64,000 bases of DNA from Pseudomonas donghuensis (GTDB lineage Bacteria; Pseudomonadota; Gammaproteobacteria; Pseudomonadales; Pseudomonadaceae), in assembly GCF_000259195.1 (NCBI RefSeq), contig NZ_AJJP01000155.1, forward strand, positions 25,653 to 89,652, given 5' to 3'. The first letter of the stretch is position 1. Each line of letters opens with the position of its first letter. This document shows, one piece after another, positions 32,332-40,611 of the stretch. A program made the translations under genes and the position numbers. Below the pieces are notes generated by a model that was given only the letters and a program-made list of their open reading frames with translations, searched no databases and had not been told where the DNA came from.

Positions 32332-33063
32332 TCAAGTATAGCCAATGCCGCTGGCCACTTTGATCAGGGCCAGATGCAATGGATAGAACCAGTAGCCCCA
32401 GCGGCCGACGCGCCACAGGTGCTGCCGCACCTCCAGCCGTAACAACGCCAGCCCCAGGGGCGCAGAGACGAACGCTGTGCCCAGGGCCATGAGCGCGATC
32501 AATTGCAGCGGGTGCTCGCGCAACCACAGGTTGGTCAGGTTCGCTGCCAATGCCAGCACCGCGGGCAGCAGCCAGGTCAGCGACCGGTAGCGCATGGCCA
32601 ACAGAAAAGCGCCCGGCAACAACACCCCGGGCAACCCGTACATCAACCACTCCGACAGCAGCGCCGCGGCCGCTACCGTCGCCAGTGCAACCAGCCCGCT
32701 GCTGCGGGTGCGATGGTGCAGCCCCCAGGCGACCAACAAGCCCAGCGCCAGGGTCGGCATCACGTTGAGCGTCGGCGACGGGCCATTGAGCCAGCGATAG
32801 GGCCACTCCGAGAGCAGCGCGAAAACCACCAGCCCTTGCACGTAGCGGGCATTGGCGGCGGTATAGGCGTGCCCGGGCGTGTTGCGCGCCAGGTTGGCGG
32901 CAATTGCCAGGCAGAACCAGGGGAACGCCAGGCGGCCGACGACAAACAGCCAGTGCGCGGCGGGCCAGATAAACCGCAGGTGATCGGCGACCATGGCGAT
33001 GATCGCCAGCCACTTGAGCAGGTCCAGGCCAATGTTGCGCGGGGCGGTGCGCTGTTCGCTCAT
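32332..33063 (-). CDS. TraX-family membrane protein
   Basis: A 243-residue, seven- to eight-helix membrane protein. The start LDLLKWLAIIAMVADHLRFI, followed by RLAFPWFCLAIAANLAR, is the TraX signature, and the chain ends with GYWFYPLHLALI. F-plasmid TraX N-acetylates pilin; chromosomal homologues are membrane acetyltransferases of unknown target. The start at 33063 is favoured over 33069 because GGAATGG is then correctly spaced. It is divergent from the LexA-boxed small gene, so the LexA site could also affect it. Confidence 0.8.
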   Translation of the reverse strand: MSEQRTAPRNIGLDLLKWLAIIAMVADHLRFIWPAAHWLFVVGRLAFPWFCLAIAANLARNTPGHAYTAANARYVQGLVVFALLSEWPYRWLNGPSPTLNVMPTLALGLLVAWGLHHRTRSSGLVALATVAAAALLSEWLMYGLPGVLLPGAFLLAMRYRSLTWLLPAVLALAANLTNLWLREHPLQLIALMALGTAFVSAPLGLALLRLEVRQHLWRVGRWGYWFYPLHLALIKVASGIGYT

Positions 33064-33167
33064 GTCCATTCCGGGTAAAAACGCTGCTGCTTTGACAATG
33101 CCACACCCGGGTGCCCAGCACTCGCAGTTTGTCGGCTGGGCTGGCAAAAGGTTGCAAACATGGATTA

Positions 33168-33183
33168 CTGTATATGCATACAG
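33168..33183 (+). promoter_or_regulatory. LexA (SOS) box
   Basis: CTGTATATGCATACAG fits the gamma-proteobacterial LexA operator CTG-TATAT-ATATA-CAG with intact CTG/CAG ends. A TTGCAA at 33152-33157 is a plausible -35, which puts the operator over the -10 region, as expected for a repressed SOS promoter. The start codon at 33199 is 15 bases downstream. Confidence 0.8.
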
Positions 33184-33198
33184 CATCAACGAGTACAC

Positions 33199-33507
33199 AT
33201 GATGAACGACTACGATGAAGACTTCGCCGCGCCTGATTCACCGACCCTGGTGGAAATGTGGAAGCATCAGGTGGTACTGATGACCAACGAAGCCGAGTAC
33301 CTCAACACCGAGTTGCTCAAGGCCCGGCAGAACATTGCCAAGCTGGTGGCGATCAATGCCGAGCTTGCGGACCAGTTACGTGGTGTGCGCAGCGCGGACA
33401 TCCTGACGCCACCGAACCTGTGGGAGTCGGCCTTGCCGGCGATCGAGCGCGCAGCGCTCGCAAATCCAGGCGCCGCCGCACACTTCACTGCGCCTCCTCG
33501 ACCTTGA
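33199..33507 (+). CDS. LexA-controlled 102-residue protein of unknown function
   Basis: The ATG at 33199 (or 33202) begins an acidic N-terminus ([19 protein letters not shown]) followed by a long amphipathic helix, about residues 18-60 ([21 protein letters not shown], then [18 protein letters not shown]), which looks like a coiled coil. A proline-rich tail ends at the convergent ptrR stop region (23-bp overlap). There is no enzymatic motif. The LexA box immediately upstream predicts DNA-damage induction. The size and coiled coil suggest a small effector that binds another protein, possibly a division or repair factor; this is inference. Confidence 0.75.
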   Translation: MMNDYDEDFAAPDSPTLVEMWKHQVVLMTNEAEYLNTELLKARQNIAKLVAINAELADQLRGVRSADILTPPNLWESALPAIERAALANPGAAAHFTAPPRP

Positions 33508-34372
33508 GCACCTCGCCCCGCGCCTCCAGCAACTGCACAAAAGTCCTCAGGCTGCGCGACACCGTGCCCCGCCGCCACACCAGCCAGGTACGCAGGTAGC
33601 GAAAGCGTTGCGACAACGGCCAGACACTGACCGTACTGCACCCGGGCATGCTTTCGAGCATGCTGCGCGGCATCAGCGCCAGGCCTGCACCGGCGCTGAC
33701 GCAGGCGAGCATGCCATGGTACGACTCCATTTCGATGATCTTGCCCGGCACCGCCTCGTCCTGGGCAAACCAGTTTTCGAAATGATGCCGGTACGAGCAG
33801 TTGGCGCGAAAGGCGTAAATGGTCATGCCATTGACCTCGCTGGCGCGGGTGATCGGCGCATGGTTGAGCGGCGCGATCAGCACCATCTCTTCGACGAACA
33901 CCGGCACGCCCTCCAGCGCCGGATGCAGCACCGGCCCATCGACAAACGCCGCACTCAAGCGCCCGGCGAGTACGCCATCGATCATCGCGCCTGAAGGACC
34001 GGTGGTCAGGTCCAATTCGACCTTGGCGTAGGCCTGGTTGTACGCCGCGAGCAACGTCGGAATACGCACAGCGGCGGTGCTTTCCAGCGAGCCGAGGGCG
34101 AAGGCGCCTTGCGGCTCGTCACCGGCCACGGTCAGCCGCGCCTCAGCCACCAGGTCAAGAATGCGCCGTGCATAGTCGAGGAAGTTCCAGCCCGCTGGCG
34201 ACAGGCGCAAGCGGCTTTTCTCGCGAATGAACAGCTCGGCACCCAGCTCCTGCTCCAGCTGCTTGATCCGCGTGGTCAGGTTCGACGGCACGCGGTGGAT
34301 ATGCTGGGCCGCAGCGCTGATGCTGCCTTGTTCGGCCACCGCCTTGAACATCTCCAGTTGCACCAGGTCCAT
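33485..34372 (-). CDS. ptrR: LysR-family regulator PtrR (YneJ)
   Basis: A 295-residue LysR protein. [40 protein letters not shown] matches the DNA-binding end of E. coli YneJ/PtrR very closely, and the effector domain shares [35 protein letters not shown] and [11 protein letters not shown]. The start at 34372 has GAGA at the right distance. PtrR controls putrescine/succinate-semialdehyde utilisation and sits beside sad in enterobacteria, exactly as here: the genes are divergent with 103 bp between starts. Confidence 0.93.
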   Translation of the reverse strand: MDLVQLEMFKAVAEQGSISAAAQHIHRVPSNLTTRIKQLEQELGAELFIREKSRLRLSPAGWNFLDYARRILDLVAEARLTVAGDEPQGAFALGSLESTAAVRIPTLLAAYNQAYAKVELDLTTGPSGAMIDGVLAGRLSAAFVDGPVLHPALEGVPVFVEEMVLIAPLNHAPITRASEVNGMTIYAFRANCSYRHHFENWFAQDEAVPGKIIEMESYHGMLACVSAGAGLALMPRSMLESMPGCSTVSVWPLSQRFRYLRTWLVWRRGTVSRSLRTFVQLLEARGEVLKVEEAQ

Positions 34373-34475
34373 GCTCATTCTCTCTACGTGAATGTTTTGC
34401 TCAGTATTATTCAGTTTCAGGCAAAGATACAACGCAGTAGTCTGAAGCCGTTCTTCTCCCCTCAGGACCGCCGTG

Positions 34476-35867
34476 ATGACCGCGATCAACTTCCAGACCC
34501 ATGCTTTGTCGATCAACCCCGCCAGCGGCGAGCAGATCGGCCACTACGCCTATGAAAGCGACGCCGTTCTGGATGCCGCCCTGGCCCGGGCTGCCCAAGG
34601 TTTTGCCGCCTGGCGCCGCACGCCGGTAGCGGCCCGCACCGAGCGCTTGCTGGCCTTGGCCGGCGCCCTGCGCGACAACGCCGTAGCCATGGCCCGAATG
34701 ATCACCGACGAAATGGGCAAGCCGGTCACCCAGGCGCGGGGTGAACTCGAAAAATGCGCCCAGTTGTGCGAATGGTACGCCGCCAACGGCCCGGCCATGC
34801 TCCAGGCCGAGCCTGCCCAGGTACCCGCTGGCAAGGCCCGCATCGAATACCGTCCGCTCGGCCCGCTGCTGGCGGTAATGCCGTGGAACTTCCCGATCTG
34901 GCAGGTGCTGCGCGGCGCCGTGCCGGCGCTGCTGGCCGGCAACACCTATGTGCTCAAGCACGCACCGAACGTGATGGGCAGTGCCTACCTGCTGCTCGAG
35001 GCGTTCAAGCGCGCCGGCTTCCCTGAAGGGGTGTTCGAGGTGATCAACGTCACTCCCGATGGCGTCTCCAAGGCCATCGCCGACCCGCGCATCGCCGCCG
35101 TGACCCTGACCGGCAGCGTGCGGGCCGGCACCGCCATCGGCGCTCAGGCCGGCGCCGCGCTGAAAAAATGCGTACTGGAGTTGGGCGGCTCCGACCCGTT
35201 CATCGTGCTCAACGATGCCAACCTCGATGAAGCGGTAAAGGCCGCGGTGATCGGCCGCTACCAGAACACTGGCCAGGTCTGCGCCGCCGCCAAGCGGCTG
35301 ATCGTCGAGCAAGGCGTGGTCGAGGCGTTCACCCGCAAGTTCGTCGACGCCACCAAAGCCCTGGTGATGGGCGACCCGCACGCCGCCGACACCTACATCG
35401 GCCCGATGGCGCGCTTTGACCTGCGCGACGAACTGGACCAGCAAGTCCAGGCGACCCTGGCCGAGGGTGCAACACTGCTGCTGGGTGGAGGCAAGGTCGA
35501 AGGCAATGGCAACTACTACCAGGCGACGGTACTGGCAGACGTCACCGACCAGATGACCTCGTTCAAGCAGGAGCTGTTTGGCCCGGTGGCCTCGATCATC
35601 ACCGCCCGCGATGCCCGCCATGCCCTGGAGCTGGCCAACGACAGCGAGTTCGGCCTGGCCTCGACCCTTTACACCAACAATGCCGCGCTGGCCGAACAAC
35701 TGGCCGCTGAGCTGGACACCGGCGGCGTGTTCATCAATGGCTACTGCGCCAGTGACCCACGGGTGACCTTTGGCGGCGTGAAGAAAAGCGGTTTTGGCCG
35801 TGAGCTGTCGCACTTCGGCGTGCGCGAGTTCTGCAACGCGCAGACGGTGTGGATCGATCGCAATTGA
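34476..35867 (+). CDS. sad: NAD(P)-dependent succinate-semialdehyde dehydrogenase (Sad/YneI type)
   Basis: A 463-residue ALDH from ATG 34476 (a GTG three bases earlier is nearer the AGGA site and may be used). Catalytic Glu235 is in LELGGSD, Cys269 in NTGQVCAA and Asn138 in [16 protein letters not shown] and [13 protein letters not shown] match the Sad/YneI branch, which oxidises succinate semialdehyde to succinate in putrescine and GABA breakdown. The divergent ptrR gene strengthens the assignment. Confidence 0.93.
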   Translation: MTAINFQTHALSINPASGEQIGHYAYESDAVLDAALARAAQGFAAWRRTPVAARTERLLALAGALRDNAVAMARMITDEMGKPVTQARGELEKCAQLCEWYAANGPAMLQAEPAQVPAGKARIEYRPLGPLLAVMPWNFPIWQVLRGAVPALLAGNTYVLKHAPNVMGSAYLLLEAFKRAGFPEGVFEVINVTPDGVSKAIADPRIAAVTLTGSVRAGTAIGAQAGAALKKCVLELGGSDPFIVLNDANLDEAVKAAVIGRYQNTGQVCAAAKRLIVEQGVVEAFTRKFVDATKALVMGDPHAADTYIGPMARFDLRDELDQQVQATLAEGATLLLGGGKVEGNGNYYQATVLADVTDQMTSFKQELFGPVASIITARDARHALELANDSEFGLASTLYTNNAALAEQLAAELDTGGVFINGYCASDPRVTFGGVKKSGFGRELSHFGVREFCNAQTVWIDRN

Positions 35868-35896
35868 TCGCCGCCAGCACGAGCGCACGCGCCCGG

Positions 35897-37309
35897 CTAA
35901 AGGTCCATCGCCAGGCGTAACCGCCTGGCCAGCTCAGCGGCTTGCTCGCGGCTGCTGACATTGGTAAAGCCGATCAACAGGCCGTGCCGTTGCCCGTGCC
36001 CGCGATACCAGCTGGAAAGGGGTTCAATCGCCAGGCCAAGGTGGTGCGCGCGCCTGGCGATCGTGCAATCGTCAAGGCCGCCGGCCAGATGTGCCACCAG
36101 GTGCATGCCACCCGCCCTGTCGTCCAGTTGCAGGTGCTCGCCCACCTCGGCCTGCAAGGCGTCGACCAGGTACCTGCGCCTGTCGGCGTAGAGGCCACGC
36201 ATCCTCCTCAAGTGCCTGGCAAAGTGCCCCGCTTCGATAAATGCGCTCACCGTCGCCTGCAAAAGCTGCGGGCAGTGGTTCTGCATGTCCCCTGCCACCG
36301 TGGCGAAGCGGGCCACTTGAGCCTGCGGTACCACCAGGTAAGCCAGGCGCATGCCTGGCGCCAGCACTTTACTGAAGGTGGCGCAGTACAGGACCCGCCC
36401 CTGCGTGTCGAGGCTCTTCAGTGCCGGCACCGGACGACCGCGGTAACGGTATTCGCTATCGTAGTCGTCCTCTATGACCCAGCTGCCTTGGCTGCTGGCC
36501 CATTCCAGCAGGCGTTGGCGCCTGGGCAGCGTGAGCGTGACCCCAAGGGGACTTTGGTGATGAGGCGTGACCAGGGCGAAGCGCGCGTCACCCGCCAGCG
36601 CCATGCCGGCTTCGACATCCAGGCCGTCGGCATCCACCGGAACCGCAATCAACTGCGCCCGGGCTTGCTCAAGAAAGCGCCTGGCCTGGAAGTAACCCGG
36701 GTCTTCGAACCAGCAGCGATCACCATCGTGCAGCAGGCTGCGGCATATCAGGTCGAGGCAGGCACGGTATCCGGCGCAGATAAAAATCTGCTCCGCTGTA
36801 CAGGAAATCCCCCGCGATACCCCCAGGTAGCTCGCTAACGCACGGCGTAGTGCAAGGTCCCCCTGAGGGTCCGGGTATACCAGGCCATCCAGGCCGCTCT
36901 GGCGCAAGGTGCGACCGAGCAGGCGCGTCCACAGTTTGCGCGGGAACGCGTCCAGCGCCGGCAGCCCCATCTGCAAAGGCATTGGCGCAAGCGCTGCAGG
37001 CTTAGGGAATGTCTGTGGCGGGTCAAGCCGCCGCTCACCGGCATCAACCGGGGTCGGGCTCAGCAACGGCGCTACCACCGTACCAGCCGGCCCTCGGGTC
37101 TGCACATAGCCTTCACCGGCGAGCATCTGGTAAGCCGCCTCGACCGTACCGCGCGCCAGGTTAAGTTCCGCCGCCAAGGCCCGAACCGACGGCAGACGCT
37201 CGCCAGGCTGAAGGCGCCCGGCACTGATGGCGTGGCGAAAACGCAGATAAACCTGACGATAGATCGGCGTTGCCGCATGCGGGTTGGGTGGCGGGCAGGA
37301 ATTCGGCAT
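35897..37309 (-). CDS. MocR-type regulator (GntR winged helix plus aminotransferase domain)
   Basis: A 470-residue fusion. Residues 14-80 are a GntR winged helix (IYRQVYLRFRHAISAGRLQPG, then LPSVRALAAELNLARGTV). The remainder is a fold-type I aminotransferase domain that still has the PLP lysine in CATFSKVLAPGMRL (about 310) and the DDYDSEYRY motif. MocR proteins bind PLP adducts of amino acids and usually control a neighbouring gene. The candidate targets are the divergent GNAT and flavin-reductase genes. The ribosome site AGGA is unusually close to the ATG at 37309. Confidence 0.92.
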   Translation of the reverse strand: MPNSCPPPNPHAATPIYRQVYLRFRHAISAGRLQPGERLPSVRALAAELNLARGTVEAAYQMLAGEGYVQTRGPAGTVVAPLLSPTPVDAGERRLDPPQTFPKPAALAPMPLQMGLPALDAFPRKLWTRLLGRTLRQSGLDGLVYPDPQGDLALRRALASYLGVSRGISCTAEQIFICAGYRACLDLICRSLLHDGDRCWFEDPGYFQARRFLEQARAQLIAVPVDADGLDVEAGMALAGDARFALVTPHHQSPLGVTLTLPRRQRLLEWASSQGSWVIEDDYDSEYRYRGRPVPALKSLDTQGRVLYCATFSKVLAPGMRLAYLVVPQAQVARFATVAGDMQNHCPQLLQATVSAFIEAGHFARHLRRMRGLYADRRRYLVDALQAEVGEHLQLDDRAGGMHLVAHLAGGLDDCTIARRAHHLGLAIEPLSSWYRGHGQRHGLLIGFTNVSSREQAAELARRLRLAMDL

Positions 37310-37332
37310 GTCCTAGTCATTTGTGCATTTTT

Positions 37333-37351
37333 TGGACCTATAAGGTAGTCC
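37333..37351. promoter_or_regulatory. Candidate MocR operator
   Basis: TGGACCTA and the inverted TAGTCC half (GGACTA on the other strand) lie in the divergent gap between the MocR gene and the GNAT gene. Known MocR sites are built from GGAC-containing half-sites. The pairing here is inverted rather than direct, so the call is tentative. Confidence 0.35.
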
Positions 37352-37396
37352 GTCGCGGCCGTAAAGTAACGCCTCAAATTGATCAGGGAGATACCC

Positions 37397-37858
37397 GTGG
37401 GCGAACAGGCAACCATCCGATACCTGCAAGAAGGTGCCGAACAGCAGGCGGCATTCGAGCTCATGCGCGAGCTGCGGCCGCACCTGGTTGACGCCGACGC
37501 GTTCGCTCAGCAAGTCAGGCGCCAAGCGCAGCAAGGCTACAGGCTGCTCGGGGCTTTTTATGGTAAGCAACTGCTGGGCCTGGCCGGTGTGCGGATCAGC
37601 GAAAACCTGCTCTATGGGCGCTTTACCTACGTCGACGATCTGGTCGTTGCCCCCGCAATGCGCGGCCTGCGCGTGGGCGCAGCCTTGCTCGATGCGGCAC
37701 GCGCAGAGGGCCTGCGTTACGGCCATGCGTACCTGGTGCTGGATACCGGCTTGCATATGCCGTTGGCTCAGCGCTTCTACTATCGCGAGGGACTGCTGGC
37801 CAAAGGCATGCATTTCGTCCAGGCATTGCCCGCAGCCGAGGGGCAGCGCCATGGATAA
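37397..37858 (+). CDS. GNAT-family N-acetyltransferase
   Basis: A 153-residue acetyltransferase. The start is taken as GTG 37397, six bases after AGGGAG. GNAT motifs: LLGLAGVRISENLLYGRFTYVDDLVVAPAMRGLRVGAALLDAA (the RGLRVG loop binds acetyl-CoA), then the AYLVLDTGLHMPLAQRFYYREGL segment. The acceptor is unknown. It overlaps the following flavin reductase gene by eight bases and is divergent from the MocR regulator, so the two genes probably form its target operon. Confidence 0.88.
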   Translation: MGEQATIRYLQEGAEQQAAFELMRELRPHLVDADAFAQQVRRQAQQGYRLLGAFYGKQLLGLAGVRISENLLYGRFTYVDDLVVAPAMRGLRVGAALLDAARAEGLRYGHAYLVLDTGLHMPLAQRFYYREGLLAKGMHFVQALPAAEGQRHG

Positions 37859-38474
37859 CCTGCTGCTGATCAATGCCAGCATGCGTGGCAGCGCCTCGAT
37901 TGGCTTGCGCCTTGCCAGTGAAATGGTCGACTGTATCCGCCAACGGCACGCTCAGCTCAAGGTCACCCTGCGTGACCTGGCTGCAGCGCCACTGGCGCCG
38001 CTGAGCGCGGGTTACGCGACTGCACTGACCCGGCTGACGCCCGCACACGACCCGGTATTTACCCACTCCGAGGTACTGGTCAGCGAGTTGGAACGGTGTG
38101 AGGTACTGCTGATCGCAACCCCCATGCATAACTTCAGCGTACCGGCAGCACTCAAGCTATGGATCGATCATGTGCTGCGAATCCACCGCACCTTCATTGC
38201 CGGCCCTGACGGCAAGGTCGGCCTGCTGGGGGATCGGCCAGTCTACGTGATCGTCAGTTCAGGTGGTTTTCATCGGGGCGCGCGGGCCCGCCAGCCGGAT
38301 TTTCTCAGCCCCTACCTGCGCCATGTGCTCGGTACACTGGGCCTGCAGGATGTGCACTTCGTCTACCTGGAGGGCCTGGCCATCAATGAGCAAGCGGTGC
38401 TTGCCGCCACTACTCAGGCCAGGCTTGTGCTTGCAGGTCACCCGTTGTTTGCCGAGTTGGCCGCGCCGGCCTGA
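37851..38474 (+). CDS. FMN-dependent NAD(P)H reductase (AzoR/quinone reductase family)
   Basis: A 207-residue flavodoxin-fold protein. NLLLINASMRGSASIGLRLA is the FMN phosphate-binding loop and ATPMHNFSVPAALKLWIDHVLR is the AzoR signature. SSGGFHRGARARQPDFLSPYLRHVLGTLGL completes the family pattern. These homodimers reduce azo compounds or quinones with two electrons in the cytosol. GAGGGG precedes the ATG, which overlaps the end of the GNAT gene, so translation is coupled. Confidence 0.9.
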   Translation: MDNLLLINASMRGSASIGLRLASEMVDCIRQRHAQLKVTLRDLAAAPLAPLSAGYATALTRLTPAHDPVFTHSEVLVSELERCEVLLIATPMHNFSVPAALKLWIDHVLRIHRTFIAGPDGKVGLLGDRPVYVIVSSGGFHRGARARQPDFLSPYLRHVLGTLGLQDVHFVYLEGLAINEQAVLAATTQARLVLAGHPLFAELAAPA

Positions 38475-38510
38475 ACCCTGCTTGAGCAGCATCCTGTAAC
38501 TCACAGGGCC

Positions 38511-38954
38511 TCAGTGCTGGGTTGGGCCTTCGCGCCGGCGCACCGTCATCAGCCATTGGCCGGCCTGCCAGGCGGTACCGACAGCGACCAGCCCGGCCAC
38601 CGCCCGCCAGTCGCGGAAAAACAGCCGCAGGGCGTTGATCGTCGGCGGTGCGTCGGCACTGCGGATAAACAGCCGGATCCGTGATGGCCGGCTGTTCGGG
38701 TCGACCGCCGCAAGCTCGGCGACACTGGGGCTGAGCGATTCCTGAATAATCAGGTACTGGTTCTGGCGCTGCTCCACGCGGGCTTTCACCCCTTCTTTCT
38801 TCAGGCTGTCGAGCAGCCCGCGAGCCACTTCGGCGGCCTGCAGGTCGACGGTTGCGACGAACTTCTCCAGTTGCGTGGGCGAGACACCCTTGTCGCTGGT
38901 GAAAGCCAGCGGGCCGTCTTGGGTCAGGGCTTGGGATTTAACAGCTTCGTTCAT
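38511..38954 (-). CDS. Protein of unknown function downstream of the RhiA-like gene
   Basis: A 147-residue protein with GGAG well placed before ATG 38954. The first 110 residues are polar, predicted mixed alpha/beta, with VSPTQLEKFVATVDLQAAEVARGLLDSLKK helices. A moderately hydrophobic stretch near the C-terminus (AVAGLVAVGTAWQAGQWLM, about 118-136) is a possible membrane anchor or helix. No family is recognised. It starts 75 bp after the RhiA-like stop on the same strand and probably shares its message. Confidence 0.65.
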   Translation of the reverse strand: MNEAVKSQALTQDGPLAFTSDKGVSPTQLEKFVATVDLQAAEVARGLLDSLKKEGVKARVEQRQNQYLIIQESLSPSVAELAAVDPNSRPSRIRLFIRSADAPPTINALRLFFRDWRAVAGLVAVGTAWQAGQWLMTVRRREGPTQH

Positions 38955-39029
38955 GATCAGCTCCTTGCAGAAATGGCAAACCGCACCCCGGGTGGGCCGC
39001 GCATGCGCGCAGCACACCGAGGGCAAGGC

Positions 39030-39716
39030 TTAGGCGCGCTCGAGCAGTTCGCCGGTGCGTTCCAGCTGGATGGCACGCAGGCGATTGACCACCTCGTAAG
39101 ACACCGAGGACACCTGCGAATAGGCAACGCTCAACTTGATATTGGCACCGTCCATCCGGGCGGTGACGGTGGCGCAGTTCAACCCGGACGGGAACACCAG
39201 TTTCTGTGGACCGACCACCACGTTGCTGCTGATCACTTCACCGAGCACCAGGTTATTGAACAGCCCGAAGTAATAGGTCGGAGTGACCTGGAACTGAGCT
39301 GAGCCGCCACCGACGACATTGCGTTTGTACACCGCCCCCTGGCCGCTCATGCCGATGCCCAGGTTGGCAAGCTGGTTGGAGGCGTTACGAATCAGAATCG
39401 AGTCAGGCAAGGTGGATCCGCTGGCCAGACGCAATTGTTGCACGTTGTTTTCGAACACGCAGTCCCACACCGAGCCCAGGCTGGCGCCCAGGGTCTGGCT
39501 GGCCTTGTACACGCCAATCCCGCCGTTCTGTTTGTAGTTGGCGATGGCGACGTTGTAGTCAACCTCCCATTCCACGCCACTTTCACCCATCTGCGGCACA
39601 GTGGTCTGCTTCCAGGAAACACTCTCCAATCCGACCGATCCTGGCAGTTCCTGATACACCCCCATGGTCCAGGTTTCACTGGTGTTGTTATTGAAGTCCA
39701 CGTAGTAGTTGGGCAT
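39030..39716 (-). CDS. RhiA-like protein
   Basis: A 228-residue, beta-rich protein with no signal peptide. The start YYVDFNNNTSETWTMGVYQ, the middle VEWEVDYNVAIANYKQ and LGIGMSGQGAVY, and the later VTPTYYFGLFNNLVLGEV then KLVFPSG follow the layout I recall for rhizobial RhiA (Asn-rich N-terminus, WxxDYNF, GIGMSG, TPHPxYWI, GEV, VVFP). RhiA is an abundant rhizosphere-expressed protein of unknown role controlled by quorum sensing in Rhizobium. The ATG at 39716 has GGAGAG five bases upstream; a further in-frame ATG at 39728 is less well placed. The family call is from memory of motifs. Confidence 0.6.
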   Translation of the reverse strand: MPNYYVDFNNNTSETWTMGVYQELPGSVGLESVSWKQTTVPQMGESGVEWEVDYNVAIANYKQNGGIGVYKASQTLGASLGSVWDCVFENNVQQLRLASGSTLPDSILIRNASNQLANLGIGMSGQGAVYKRNVVGGGSAQFQVTPTYYFGLFNNLVLGEVISSNVVVGPQKLVFPSGLNCATVTARMDGANIKLSVAYSQVSSVSYEVVNRLRAIQLERTGELLERA

Positions 39717-39861
39717 GACACTCTCCATTGTCGTGTTGTATGCGGGCAGGTCGTCTGCCACGCCAGGAGAGAACAGCAGCATCTGTGCCAAGCTTCTAAT
39801 GGCCGTAAAATCAATAGCTTGGCTGTATGCAACAAAAGAGGGGTGGCCGTTTTCGTCCATT

Positions 39862-39883
39862 GCGTCCCCGTGGCCGGGGACGC
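39862..39883 (-). terminator. Perfect 9-bp hairpin after the racemase gene
   Basis: GCGTCCCCG and CGGGGACGC flank a 4-nt loop, twelve bases after the racemase stop codon. There is no T run. It may end the DUF917-racemase message or stabilise its 3' end. Confidence 0.45.
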
Positions 39884-39894
39884 AATCGACCACC

Positions 39895-40611
39895 TCAGCC
39901 CAGGCTCGCCTTGCTGTAGCACAAACGGCTCGGGCGCAAGCCCATGCGCACCAGCGAAAGCAGGAAACTGAAGCCGCACTGGTTGGGGTCCAGTACCGGT
40001 ACATAGCAGCCCAGGTCCTGCTCAAGCAGGCGCGACAGCCGTTCGGCGACGCCCATGAAACCGGTGCAGCCCAGCAACAACGCCTGCGCACCATCCTCGC
40101 GGACGGCCGCCAAGCCCGCCTCCAGTGCCTTGACCAGCACCACATCGACATCGCTCAAGCGCGCTACCGGGCAGTCGATGGCGCGGATCGAGGCAAAGTT
40201 GTTGCTCTGGCCGTAGGCGGCCACATGACCTTGCTGCAGGGCCAGGGTGCTCTGCAGGATGGTGATGATCGAGAACCGCTGGCAGAGCCCCAGTGCGGTG
40301 AACGCCGAGGTGGGGAAGCCGCCAATGATCGGGATGTCGATGACTTCCCTGGCCGCCTCCACCCCGCACATGTCGAAGTCGCTGAGCCAGATGCCGTCGA
40401 AGCCTTCCTGCTCCAGGCGCTGGGCCAGCGCTACCACTGCCGGGGCATTTTCACTCAGGTTCAAGCGGTTTTCGATGCTGGGGCTGCCCTGGTCGAGGTT
40501 GAACACCTGTACGCTGACATCCGCCGGTACCACCGGGGCGATGCAGGCCATCAGGGCCGTGTTGTAGGCGCTGCTGTTGACCGGTGCGAGCATGGCGATT
40601 CGCAGGCTCAT
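39895..40611 (-). CDS. Aspartate/glutamate/hydantoin racemase family protein
   Basis: A 238-residue protein of the two-cysteine racemase fold. The paired catalytic cysteines are in SDFDMCGVEAA (about residue 83) and LLGCTGFMG (about 181). MLAPVNSSAYN at the start and IPIIGGFPTSAF in the middle fit hydantoin racemase/AroM-like proteins. It would invert the alpha-carbon of an amino acid or hydantoin in the cytosol. Its ATG overlaps the DUF917 stop by one base (TGATG), so the two are coupled. Confidence 0.82.
   Translation of the reverse strand: MSLRIAMLAPVNSSAYNTALMACIAPVVPADVSVQVFNLDQGSPSIENRLNLSENAPAVVALAQRLEQEGFDGIWLSDFDMCGVEAAREVIDIPIIGGFPTSAFTALGLCQRFSIITILQSTLALQQGHVAAYGQSNNFASIRAIDCPVARLSDVDVVLVKALEAGLAAVREDGAQALLLGCTGFMGVAERLSRLLEQDLGCYVPVLDPNQCGFSFLLSLVRMGLRPSRLCYSKASLG

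Noticed and set aside
39717..39860. N-terminal extension of the RhiA-like gene to ATG 39860
   Set aside because: The extension reads in frame, but the better ribosome site is before 39716 and the family starts near there; the extension would also overlap the hairpin at 39862.
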